DNA of 6,610 nucleotides from an uncultured Oxalobacter sp. (GCA_905202055.1 CAJKQK010000095.1:1-6610); one strand, 5' to 3'; shown: positions 1 through 5,609, numbered from the stretch's first letter. Notes: generated by a model from the sequence alone, not told the origin. A program made the numbers and translations.

Positions 1-34
1 GTCTAGTTCCTGATTTCGTGTTTTCACAACCCAA
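1..34. other. Window edge downstream of ribE, no gene assigned
   Basis: These 34 bases follow the ribE stop on the minus strand. An in-frame GTG with a few codons open to the edge can be read on the minus strand, but it has no convincing ribosome binding site and I do not recognise the residues. No terminator hairpin is visible before the window ends, so transcription may continue into a further gene outside the window. Confidence 0.3.
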
Positions 35-649
35 TCATTTATTGACCGCCAGCATGCGTTCCACATAACGGGCAATCAGGTCGATTTCCAGATTGACCCG
101 GGAACCGGCTTTCAGGTTTTTCAATGTCGTTACCTCGAGCGTATGTGGAATCAGATTGATCGAAAACAGGCATCCCGTTTCGACATCAGTCACTTTGTTG
201 ATTGTCAGGGAAACACCGTTTACAGCCACCGATCCCTTATAAGCCAGAAATTTGCCGAGATGAGAAGGAGCTTCAATAACCAGTTTCCAGGATTCGGCAA
301 CCGGTGAAAATTCGCGGACGACACCAACCCCATCCACATGACCGGAAACCAGATGGCCTCCCAACATATCCCCCAAAGCCATCGCTTTTTCCAGATTGAC
401 GTCATTTCTGCCGTCCAGTCCGGTTGTTTTATCCAGACTTTCATGTGACACATCTATTTTGAAACCATTTTCCGTTTTTTCAACGACGGTCATACAGGCT
501 CCGTTCAAGGCGATCGAATCGCCCGTTTTGACATCGTCCATCGGCAGCGTTCCTGCATTGATTTGCAAGCGGAGACCGGCATTTTCATCTTTACCCTGCG
601 GCGTTACCGATTCAATTTTTCCGACTGCCTGAATAATTCCCGTAAACAT
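35..649 (-). CDS. ribE: Riboflavin synthase, alpha subunit
   Basis: Cytoplasmic enzyme that dismutates two 6,7-dimethyl-8-ribityllumazine molecules to riboflavin plus 5-amino-6-ribitylaminouracil, the last step of riboflavin synthesis. The 204 residues match the usual length of about 200-215. The sequence opens with the hallmark MFTGII and shows the two tandem lumazine-binding barrels. Barrel 1 has GDSIALNGACMTV at 43-55, with Cys52, and the GGHLVSGHVDG stretch at 97-107, with His104. Barrel 2 has the equivalent GSVAVNGVSLTI at 139-150, with Ser147 and Thr149, and Asp190 in NLEID. By family comparison these are the active-site positions. A C-terminal helix (LIARYVERML) should drive trimerisation. 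The ATG at 649 lies 12 nt after the ribD stop, with a GGGGA motif in the gap, so it is co-transcribed with ribD. Known as ribC in E. coli nomenclature. Confidence 0.96.
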   Translation of the reverse strand: MFTGIIQAVGKIESVTPQGKDENAGLRLQINAGTLPMDDVKTGDSIALNGACMTVVEKTENGFKIDVSHESLDKTTGLDGRNDVNLEKAMALGDMLGGHLVSGHVDGVGVVREFSPVAESWKLVIEAPSHLGKFLAYKGSVAVNGVSLTINKVTDVETGCLFSINLIPHTLEVTTLKNLKAGSRVNLEIDLIARYVERMLAVNK

Positions 650-661
650 GTGTTTCCCCGA

Positions 662-1834
662 TTATTTGGTTAATCTCGCTATAATTCTTATATCGTTTTC
701 TATCGTACGGATTTCGTGAAATTCGAACGATATTTTGTCGGCCAGATTGGCTATGTCGTTCAGGCTCACCATATTTCTTCCACTTCCAAGGAAACACGGG
801 GCCAGATAGATCAGCATCTCATCGACGAAACCAGCCTGGATCAGCGCACCATTCAATGTCGCACCGGCTTCGACATGGACTTCATTGATTTCCTTTTCCG
901 CAAGGACTTTCATCATGTCACCCAGATCAACACGGCCCGTGTCATTGATGACAGAGAATACCTGCACGCCCTTTTCCTGCATCGCTTCAATTTTGTAAGG
1001 CGAAGCATTTGCCGAAAAAATCCATGTATTGCCCCCATTTTCAAGAACACGGGCATCTATCGGCGTTTTCAGCTGGCTATCGATCACAATTCGTTTCGGC
1101 TGTCTGATTGCATCAGGCAAACGTACATTCAATCTGGGATTATCCTTGATCACTGTTCCGATTCCCGTCATGATGGCATCGGCGCGCATTCTCCATTCGT
1201 GGCCATCCCTTCTGGCAGCATCTGAAGTGATCCACTGGCTTTCGCCATTGGTGAGAGCGGTCTTCCCATCGAGACTGGCAGCCACTTTCATCCTCACCCA
1301 CGGACGTCCCTGCTCGAAACGGGACAGAAAACCGCGATTCAATTCCCTTGCCTCATCTGGCAATACACCACAGAGCACCTCGATACCGGCTGCCTTGAGT
1401 CTTTCCAATCCCCTTCCTGCCACCTGACTGTTCGGATCTTCAATCGCCGCCACGACCCGCTTCACGTTTGCCCTGATCAATGCATCCGCACAGGGAGGTG
1501 TACGCCCGTGATGGCTGCATGGTTCCAATGTGACGTAGACCGTCGCACCCCGGCAATCTTTTCCGCGTTGCACGGCATCTTTCAAAGCTTCTGTCTCGGC
1601 ATGATTGCCGCCCACGGGTTGAGTGAAGCCTTCCCCGATAATTTCGCCATCTTTGACGATCACGCCATAATGCGGATCGATGTGGTCATAATCCTGGCTG
1701 TCATACTTGTGATTGGATGGCGACACGAAAATCGGGTTAAAATAGATGACATCCACACCCAGATTCTGGATATAATCCAGCTTATCCCATACTCCCTGCA
1801 AATCATTACCTTTTTTCATTTCGCCCATATTCAC
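662..1834 (-). CDS. ribD: RibD deaminase-reductase with a GH13 alpha-amylase-like N-terminal replacement
   Basis: RibD converts the pyrimidine product of GTP cyclohydrolase II by deamination and then NADPH-dependent side-chain reduction. From about residue 58 to 390 this is a clear RibD. The deaminase zinc site is present: His78-Ala-Glu80, then PCSHHGRTPPC at 105-115 with Cys106 and Cys115. The reductase domain is also present: MKVAASLDGKTA at 182-193, GESQWITS at 197-204 and VEAGATLNGALI at 321-332. Residues 1-57 are not RibD. They contain DLQGVWDKLDYIQNLGVDV, NPIFVSPSNHKYD and IDPHYG, the pattern of GH13 helix 1 to strand 2 and its loop, joined at VIVKDGE. The normal first helix and PNPxVG strand are missing, so deaminase activity may be impaired; zinc ligands and catalytic Glu are intact. 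Start is uncertain: GTG at 1834, ATG at 1828 and ATG at 1819 all lack a good Shine-Dalgarno. Family length is usually about 360-370. Confidence 0.9.
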   Translation of the reverse strand: MNMGEMKKGNDLQGVWDKLDYIQNLGVDVIYFNPIFVSPSNHKYDSQDYDHIDPHYGVIVKDGEIIGEGFTQPVGGNHAETEALKDAVQRGKDCRGATVYVTLEPCSHHGRTPPCADALIRANVKRVVAAIEDPNSQVAGRGLERLKAAGIEVLCGVLPDEARELNRGFLSRFEQGRPWVRMKVAASLDGKTALTNGESQWITSDAARRDGHEWRMRADAIMTGIGTVIKDNPRLNVRLPDAIRQPKRIVIDSQLKTPIDARVLENGGNTWIFSANASPYKIEAMQEKGVQVFSVINDTGRVDLGDMMKVLAEKEINEVHVEAGATLNGALIQAGFVDEMLIYLAPCFLGSGRNMVSLNDIANLADKISFEFHEIRTIENDIRIIARLTK

Positions 1835-1882
1835 TTTAAAGAAAGAAAATGTATCGATGACAAACCGGAATTCTACCTTATA
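1664..1882 (-). pseudogene. Remnant of a GH13 alpha-amylase-family gene fused to ribD
   Basis: The minus-strand frame feeding into ribD reads as a GH13 barrel fragment: GNDLQG, then KLDYIQNLGVDVIYFNPIF, then SPSNHKYD, then DYDHIDPHYG. This resembles the helix 1, strand 2 and following-loop region of cyclomaltodextrinase or alpha-amylase-like enzymes. The catalytic Asp and Glu motifs lie later in such proteins and are absent, so no hydrolase activity is possible. The same frame stays open upstream of the GTG at 1834 (VIDTFSFFKVNMGEM), back to a stop at 1913-1915. GH13 origin therefore may begin before any usable start codon. A hand count gives about 43 percent GC for 1664-1834, lower than two sampled 60-base stretches of the ribD body (52-58 percent). 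Boundaries are approximate. The downstream edge lies near the shared GVIVKDGE. Confidence 0.68.
1835..1863 (-). promoter_or_regulatory. Weak candidate promoter before ribD
   Basis: Minus-strand TTGTCA (1858-1863) and TTTAAA (1835-1840) are separated by 17 bp, five of six and four of six matches to the sigma-70 boxes. Transcription would start about at the ATG at 1828 or 1819, giving an almost leaderless mRNA. It matters because the glyA terminator lies just upstream, so ribD-ribE would otherwise depend on read-through. This is pattern matching only. Confidence 0.25.
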
Positions 1883-1913
1883 AAAAAAGCCACCTGTGTT
1901 CAGGTGGCTTTTT
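1882..1913 (-). terminator. Intrinsic terminator of glyA
   Basis: Perfect 8-bp GC-rich stem GCCACCTG (1889-1896) and CAGGTGGC (1901-1908) around a 4-nt loop. It is flanked by A7 on one side and T5 on the other, so it has a run of U in either direction. It lies about 15 nt after the glyA stop on the minus strand, the expected position for a glyA terminator. The hairpin separates glyA from ribD-ribE. Confidence 0.9.
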
Positions 1914-1927
1914 CAGAAAAAACCGGA

Positions 1928-3175
1928 TCAGTGCTGATAAACCGGGAAAGCCGTCGTCAGTTTCTTGACTTCAGCGCGTACCCGTTCGATCGTAGCCTGA
2001 TCGTTTGGATTTTCGATCACATCCGCAAGCAGGTTGCCGACGATTGCCGATTCGGTTTCCTTGAACCCGCGAGTCGTCATGGCTGGACTGCCCAGACGAA
2101 CGCCGGAGGTGACAAATGGCGTCTGCGGATCGTTCGGAATCGCATTTTTGTTACAGGTGATATGACCGCTGTTCAGAATCGTTTCTGCTTCACGGCCGGT
2201 AATATTCTTGCTTTGCAGATCAACCAGCATGACGTGGGATTCGGTACGTCCGGAAATGATGCGGAAACCACGGTCAACCAGGGTTTTGGCCAGTACACTT
2301 GCATTTTTGAGAACCTGTTCCTGATATGTCTTGAATTCAGGTTGCAAGGCTTCCTTGAATGCCACTGCCTTGCCTGCAATGACGTGCATGAGGGGACCAC
2401 CCTGCAGGCCGGGGAAAACAGCTGAATTGATCTTGCGTTCGAATTCCGGTTTCATCAGGATGAAACCGCCACGCGGACCACGCAGTGATTTGTGAGTGGT
2501 GGACGTCACAAAGTCAGCGTAAGGAACCGGGTTTGGATAGACGCCTGCCGCGATAAGACCTGCGTAGTGCGCCATATCGACCATGAAGAAAGCGCCGATG
2601 TCTTTCGCGACTTTGGCAAAACGTTCGAAATCGATGCGCAGGGAATAGGCGGATGCACCGGCAATGATCAGCTTCGGCTTGTGTTCGTGAGCCAGCTGTT
2701 CCATCCTGTCGTAATCGATCTCTTCTTTTTCATTCAGGCCATAGGAAACGACATTGAACCATTTGCCGGACATGTTCAGGGCCATGCCGTGAGTCAGATG
2801 GCCGCCTTCGGCCAGCGACATACCCATGATGGTATCGCCCGGATTCAACATGGCCAGGAAAATCGCCTGGTTGGCCTGCGACCCGGAATTGGGCTGAACA
2901 TTGGCCGCTTCGGCGCCGAACAGTTTTTTTACGCGGTCCAGTGCCAATTGTTCGGCAATGTCAACGTATTCACAACCACCGTAATAACGTTTGCCGGGAT
3001 AGCCTTCCGCATATTTATTGGTCAGCTGAGAACCCTGAGCCTGCATAACGGCAGGTGAACAATAGTTTTCGGAAGCGATCAGTTCGATATGTTCTTCCTG
3101 ACGGGTATTCTCACGCAAAATAGCGTCCCACAACTCGGAATCTACCTGAGCGAGGGAATAATCTTTAGCAAACAT
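1928..3175 (-). CDS. glyA: Serine hydroxymethyltransferase
   Basis: PLP-dependent cytoplasmic enzyme that interconverts serine plus tetrahydrofolate with glycine plus 5,10-methylene-THF, the main source of one-carbon units. The 415 residues match the bacterial family (E. coli 417). Lys229 in STTHKSLRGPRGG (225-237) is the internal-aldimine lysine, at the same number as in E. coli. Asp200 and His203 in MVDMAHYAGL bind PLP. Glu57 and Tyr64-Tyr65 lie in YAEGYPGKRYYGG. Arg360 in SGVRLGSPA is the substrate carboxylate-binding arginine. The ATG at 3175 is preceded by GGAG with 6 nt spacing. It is transcribed away from the tautomerase gene, probably from a promoter at 3328-3356 with a long leader, and ends at the hairpin at 1882-1913. 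It appears complete and ordinary. Confidence 0.97.
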   Translation of the reverse strand: MFAKDYSLAQVDSELWDAILRENTRQEEHIELIASENYCSPAVMQAQGSQLTNKYAEGYPGKRYYGGCEYVDIAEQLALDRVKKLFGAEAANVQPNSGSQANQAIFLAMLNPGDTIMGMSLAEGGHLTHGMALNMSGKWFNVVSYGLNEKEEIDYDRMEQLAHEHKPKLIIAGASAYSLRIDFERFAKVAKDIGAFFMVDMAHYAGLIAAGVYPNPVPYADFVTSTTHKSLRGPRGGFILMKPEFERKINSAVFPGLQGGPLMHVIAGKAVAFKEALQPEFKTYQEQVLKNASVLAKTLVDRGFRIISGRTESHVMLVDLQSKNITGREAETILNSGHITCNKNAIPNDPQTPFVTSGVRLGSPAMTTRGFKETESAIVGNLLADVIENPNDQATIERVRAEVKKLTTAFPVYQH

Positions 3176-3327
3176 GTCCTACTCCAATGATTGAAAGTGA
3201 CCTTTTCCACATCCAAGGGAAAAGATGGAACCTGATAAACAGCCTGAAAGGGTTCACACGATGAGCCTTTTCACATAAAAACAACTGAAAAAGGCCGAAA
3301 AATAAAGCGCAATAAAAATAGAGGAGA

Positions 3328-3356
3328 ATTTTACAAGATGCCCCCGGTTTCAGCAA
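3328..3356 (-). promoter_or_regulatory. Candidate sigma-70 promoter of glyA
   Basis: On the minus strand TTGCTG (3351-3356) is followed after exactly 17 bp by TAAAAT (3328-3333), a five-of-six -10 box. The -35 box matches only in its first three positions. Transcription would start near 3321, giving a leader of about 145 nt before the glyA ATG at 3175. Confidence 0.45.
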
Positions 3357-3430
3357 GGCAATGATTTTCAATCTTGTTGGCCTGTAAAGCTTCACTCTGC
3401 AAGTGCCCACTCATTTCAGGACACTCATCG

Positions 3431-3436
3431 TATAAT
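3431..3436 (+). promoter_or_regulatory. -10 box of the tautomerase gene
   Basis: A perfect TATAAT lies 44 nt before the ATG at 3481. No good TTGACA-like -35 box is found at 16-18 bp spacing (around 3407-3414), and there is no TG extension, so the promoter may be weak or activator-dependent. Confidence 0.5.
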
Positions 3437-3480
3437 CTGTCCGGTCAATTTTGTATGATTTTTTATTGGAAAGGAATGAT

Positions 3481-3663
3481 ATGCCAACCATCAACATTCA
3501 AATTTTCGAAGGCCGTACTGTCGAGCAAAAACGTGAACTCGTCAAAGCGATTACCGAGGCGACTGTCAAAACCCTGCAATGCAGTGAAGGTGCGGTCGAC
3601 ATCATTATCCAGGACGTCAAAAAAGAAAACTGGGCCACTGGCGGCAAACTCTGGAGTGACTGA
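3481..3663 (+). CDS. 4-oxalocrotonate tautomerase family protein
   Basis: Small tautomerase-superfamily enzyme of 60 residues (59 after Met removal), forming beta-alpha-beta subunits that usually assemble as hexamers. ATG at 3481 is chosen over an upstream TTG because it puts Pro directly after Met. N-terminal Pro1 is the catalytic base of the family. AAGGA sits 6-7 nt before this ATG. Numbering without Met, Arg11 (IFEGRT) is present as in 4-OT. The position aligning with the second catalytic arginine, Arg39, is aspartate (GAVDIII), and the Phe50 position is Trp (ENW). Canonical 4-oxalocrotonate isomerisation is therefore doubtful; another keto-enol tautomerisation or promiscuous role is likely. 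No catechol meta-cleavage genes are nearby, and the gene is a single-gene unit between divergent glyA and a convergent antiporter. Confidence 0.9.
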   Translation: MPTINIQIFEGRTVEQKRELVKAITEATVKTLQCSEGAVDIIIQDVKKENWATGGKLWSD

Positions 3664-3674
3664 CTTCCGGTTAA

Positions 3675-3708
3675 AGCGGTTTCATAGCTTGGTCTCCATG
3701 AAACCGCT
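3675..3708. terminator. Hairpin between convergent tautomerase and antiporter genes
   Basis: Perfect 11-bp inverted repeat AGCGGTTTCAT (3675-3685) and ATGAAACCGCT (3698-3708) with a 12-nt loop. It lies 11 nt after the tautomerase stop and 7 nt beyond the antiporter stop. The U tracts are weak: GGGTTTATTT on the plus strand, and only TTT directly after the stem on the minus strand. It may act as a bidirectional terminator or an mRNA 3'-end stabiliser. Confidence 0.65.
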
Positions 3709-3715
3709 CGCGGGT

Positions 3716-4978
3716 TTATTTCCAGAAACGGTGGAGCAATGGCCTGACCGTAATGCCATGAAACAGGATGGATAACGTAATGACGATCAGCGTCAGATGG
3801 ATCAGTTCAAGAGCCAGCGATTCCGACAATCCCTTGTCGATTGCATACATCAGATAATAAAGCGAACCGATCCCGCGAACGCCAAACCAGGCGGACAGGC
3901 CTTTTACCCGTTTCAGGCCTCTTAACGGCAACAATCCGATATACACACTGACCGGACGGGCCACGAAGAAAAGGAACAGTGCCAGCCCGACCGCGCGCCA
4001 GCTCCAGGAATTGACGAAAAGCGTCCCTCCCACCAGCAAAATCAGAACCAGTTCGGAAAGACGTTCAAGGTATTCATTGAAGACCAGGGAACTGGAACTG
4101 ACAAATGGGGCGGGTTCATTCTCTGCCGATCCCGACTCTTTCACTTCAACACGTTCACCAGATGCCACGGCTGCACGATACTCCGCCTGCCGCAAGGCAA
4201 CCGCTGCAAAGAAAACCGCCAGAAAGCCCCATGCATTGCACATCTCGGAAACACCATACACCACCCCGATCAGACCGAGTCCCAGAAAATCATCCAGCAA
4301 TCCATGCCGGTATTTCTGATGAACCTTGCTGATCACACGCCCCAGTCCATATCCCGCCAGCCAGCCGATAATGACACCGGCTGCTGTTGCCCAGACAACA
4401 TCCAGAAACAGCCATCTCCACCCGAGAAATCCGATCTTGTGCAAACCCAGGAGCCCCATTCCCAACACGACAAAAGGAAAAGCACTTCCGTCATTCATGC
4501 CCGCTTCGCATGTCAAGGTAAACCGCAATTTGTCGGAGTCTCCGGGATGACGGCTCTGGACATCCGTCGCCAGAACCGGGTCGGTAGGAGCGAGAAGCGC
4601 TGCAAGCAGAATGGCCGCTCCTATCGGCAATCCCAGCACAAACCAGCCAAAAGCCGTCATCAGACCGACACTTGCCACCATGGAACCCGATGCCAGCAGA
4701 ATCGGAGCGCGCCATCGCCAGATTTTGACCGGCACAGGCATTTTTACCCCTGCCGAAAACAGTGAAATCAGGACGGCGACTTCTGTCAGCGCTTCAAGAA
4801 ACTGGGATTGTTTCAATGGATTGAAATGAAACAGATTCAGGCCGGTAGGGCCGACAAGAATGCCGATAGCCAGATAGAGAATGGCTGTCGTTACAGGCAA
4901 ACGCCGCAGTACCGATGAGGTGACACCGATAAAAAGCAAAAGACCGCCTGTCAGGACAAACCAGTGAGCGTTATCCAT
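3716..4978 (-). CDS. CPA1-type cation:proton antiporter
   Basis: Integral inner-membrane protein of 420 residues, expected to exchange Na+ or K+ for H+. About 11-12 hydrophobic segments run from residue 7 to 410. Family motifs are present: APTDPVLATDVQ at 130-141 (unwound-helix TD pair), EAGMNDGSAFPF at 158-169 with Asn162-Asp163 as the ion-binding ND pair, ARPVSVY at 340-346, and FGVRGIGSLYYLMYA at 365-379. It lacks the long C-terminal cytoplasmic tail or RCK domain found in some relatives, so it is a bare transport domain. A charged hydrophilic loop at 264-300 separates two helix groups. The ATG at 4978 has no obvious Shine-Dalgarno, but the first helix begins immediately after it and no better start is visible. 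Ion specificity cannot be read from the sequence. It is convergent with the tautomerase gene. Confidence 0.88.
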   Translation of the reverse strand: MDNAHWFVLTGGLLLFIGVTSSVLRRLPVTTAILYLAIGILVGPTGLNLFHFNPLKQSQFLEALTEVAVLISLFSAGVKMPVPVKIWRWRAPILLASGSMVASVGLMTAFGWFVLGLPIGAAILLAALLAPTDPVLATDVQSRHPGDSDKLRFTLTCEAGMNDGSAFPFVVLGMGLLGLHKIGFLGWRWLFLDVVWATAAGVIIGWLAGYGLGRVISKVHQKYRHGLLDDFLGLGLIGVVYGVSEMCNAWGFLAVFFAAVALRQAEYRAAVASGERVEVKESGSAENEPAPFVSSSSLVFNEYLERLSELVLILLVGGTLFVNSWSWRAVGLALFLFFVARPVSVYIGLLPLRGLKRVKGLSAWFGVRGIGSLYYLMYAIDKGLSESLALELIHLTLIVITLSILFHGITVRPLLHRFWK

Positions 4979-5043
4979 TGTTGGATGAATTCGATAAAAT
5001 GTGTTGCACGGATCGATTGTAAAAGAGGAAGGAACTTGAGAAC

Positions 5044-5097
5044 ATGATTTGCAATCAAATATTCAACTCATATTGTTACAAAATTTTTCAGTTATAA
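5044..5097 (+). CDS. Possible 17-residue leader peptide
   Basis: ATG at 5044 opens a frame encoding MICNQIFNSYCYKIFQL, ending at TAA 5095-5097. A purine-rich AAGGAA sits 9 nt before the ATG. It lies upstream of a small hairpin with a T-rich tail and the Tyr/Pro-rich protein gene. No homology is recognised and an ORF this short arises often by chance in AT-rich DNA. Confidence 0.18.
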   Translation: MICNQIFNSYCYKIFQL

Positions 5098-5147
5098 GAC
5101 AACTTGATCCAGACGTGGATAATGGAGTGAATTCTAGCTCCGTTTCG

Positions 5148-5174
5148 AACGGGCAAACAACCGTTTTATTTTTT
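5148..5174 (+). promoter_or_regulatory. Weak hairpin plus T tract before the lipoprotein gene
   Basis: AACGG (5148-5152) pairs with CCGTT (5161-5165) across an 8-nt loop and is followed by TTATTTTTT. It resembles a weak terminator or attenuator and ends 16 nt before the ATG at 5191. With only 5 bp its stability is marginal. Confidence 0.25.
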
Positions 5175-5190
5175 GGACAAAGGCGCAAAG

Positions 5191-5565
5191 ATGAAACGCA
5201 TGCTGTTTTTTCTGGTCTTTATTCTTTCGGGAAGCCTTGTTTCCTGTAACGCATTCGCGGACAGATATCATGGTCATTATCACGGACGTTCAAGGACTTC
5301 CATCGGAATCATGTTCGGTGGCCCGATATGGCCTTCTCCGGCATATGCGCCTTATTATCCATACTATCCTTACGCGCCTTATTACCCCTACCCGCAAACA
5401 GTCGTTATCCAGTCGACACCGACCACTTATATCGAAAAAGCGCCAGAAAACAATGCTCAACATTACTGGTATTACTGTTCCGATCCGAAGGGTTATTATC
5501 CGTATGTCCTGAAATGCAACGCCAACTGGCAAAGAGTCATTCCATTTCCAGAAGGAACCCAATAA
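5191..5565 (+). CDS. Tyr/Pro-rich exported protein, probable lipoprotein
   Basis: Protein of 124 residues of unknown function. ATG at 5191 is preferred over the in-frame TTG at 5173: AAAGG lies 7 nt upstream and it places MKRM directly before the hydrophobic core. A lipobox LVSC with Cys19 suggests lipidation and, with Asn20, outer-membrane sorting. An AFA-D site at 21-24 could instead be cut by signal peptidase I. The mature part has a His cluster (27, 29, 31) and a low-complexity PAYAPYYPYYPYAPYYPYP tract at 50-68. The C-terminal module has Tyr92-Trp93-Tyr94-Tyr95-Cys96, GYYPYV at 101-106, Cys109 and Trp113, ending near VIP. I recall this Cys/GYYPYV/Cys/W pattern from uncharacterised proteobacterial envelope proteins; the two cysteines may form a disulfide. 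It lies 44 nt before the glycine-zipper lipoprotein gene, likely one operon. Confidence 0.8.
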   Translation: MKRMLFFLVFILSGSLVSCNAFADRYHGHYHGRSRTSIGIMFGGPIWPSPAYAPYYPYYPYAPYYPYPQTVVIQSTPTTYIEKAPENNAQHYWYYCSDPKGYYPYVLKCNANWQRVIPFPEGTQ

Positions 5566-5595
5566 TGACGCCGACAAAATCCGAACTCCGCAATC

Positions 5596-5600
5596 AGGAG
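5596..5600 (+). promoter_or_regulatory. Shine-Dalgarno that selects the lipoprotein start at 5610
   Basis: AGGAG lies 9 nt before ATG 5610. A competing in-frame ATG at 5565 overlaps the upstream stop (TAATG) and has its own AAGGA. That start would place 15 polar residues before the signal peptide, so 5610 is preferred. Confidence 0.6.
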
Positions 5601-5609
5601 AAGTTGAAA

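Larger units (their letters stand above)
3176..3480. other. Divergent intergenic region between glyA and the tautomerase gene
   Basis: AT-rich 305-bp stretch without a credible gene. It contains the candidate glyA promoter, a leader of roughly 145 nt for glyA, and the TATAAT box of the tautomerase gene. The glyA leader contains two related 15-mers, TGACCTTTTCCACAT (3198-3212) and TGAGCCTTTTCACAT (3262-3276). It also contains the palindrome TGAA-AGGG-TTCA (3245-3256), which resembles a MetR half-site pair but has a 4-base rather than the consensus 5-base spacer. I see no recognisable riboswitch. Confidence 0.6.
4979..5190. other. Divergent intergenic region before the envelope genes
   Basis: AT-rich region of 212 bp that should contain promoters for the antiporter and for the lipoprotein pair. 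No clean -35/-10 pair with standard spacing was found. The closest for the plus strand is TTGTTA (5073-5078) with TATAAG (5093-5098), spaced only 14 bp. It holds a possible 17-codon leader ORF (5044-5097) and a small hairpin with a T-rich tail (5148-5174). Confidence 0.5.

Noticed and set aside
1664..1834. A functional alpha-amylase domain
   Set aside because: Only the helix 1 to strand 2 region is present. The GH13 catalytic Asp, Glu and Asp motifs would lie downstream and are replaced by RibD.
1508..2425. Long plus-strand open frame (about 305 codons) across the ribD-glyA junction
   Set aside because: It is antisense to two well-supported genes, crosses the glyA terminator, shows no recognisable family and no ribosome binding site. 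It is explained by codon bias on the opposite strand.
2492..3058. Plus-strand open frame of 188 codons antisense to glyA
   Set aside because: glyA is intact with all catalytic residues; the opposing frame has no domain pattern or start signals.
3245..3256. A true MetR operator before glyA
   Set aside because: TGAA-AGGG-TTCA has a 4-base spacer rather than 5 and sits in the leader rather than upstream of the candidate promoter. Kept only as a noted palindrome.
3451..3480. Upstream TTG start for the tautomerase
   Set aside because: It would add ten residues before Met and destroy the N-terminal catalytic proline; AAGGA is positioned for the ATG at 3481.
4304..4765. Plus-strand open frame opposite the antiporter
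   Set aside because: Low-complexity His/Pro/Gln-rich translation, a shadow of a membrane protein gene with Leu, Val and Gly codons.
5328..5609. N-terminal extension of the glycine-zipper lipoprotein
   Set aside because: This frame overlaps the Tyr/Pro-rich gene and would bury the signal peptide and lipobox internally. ATG 5610 has its own AGGAG.
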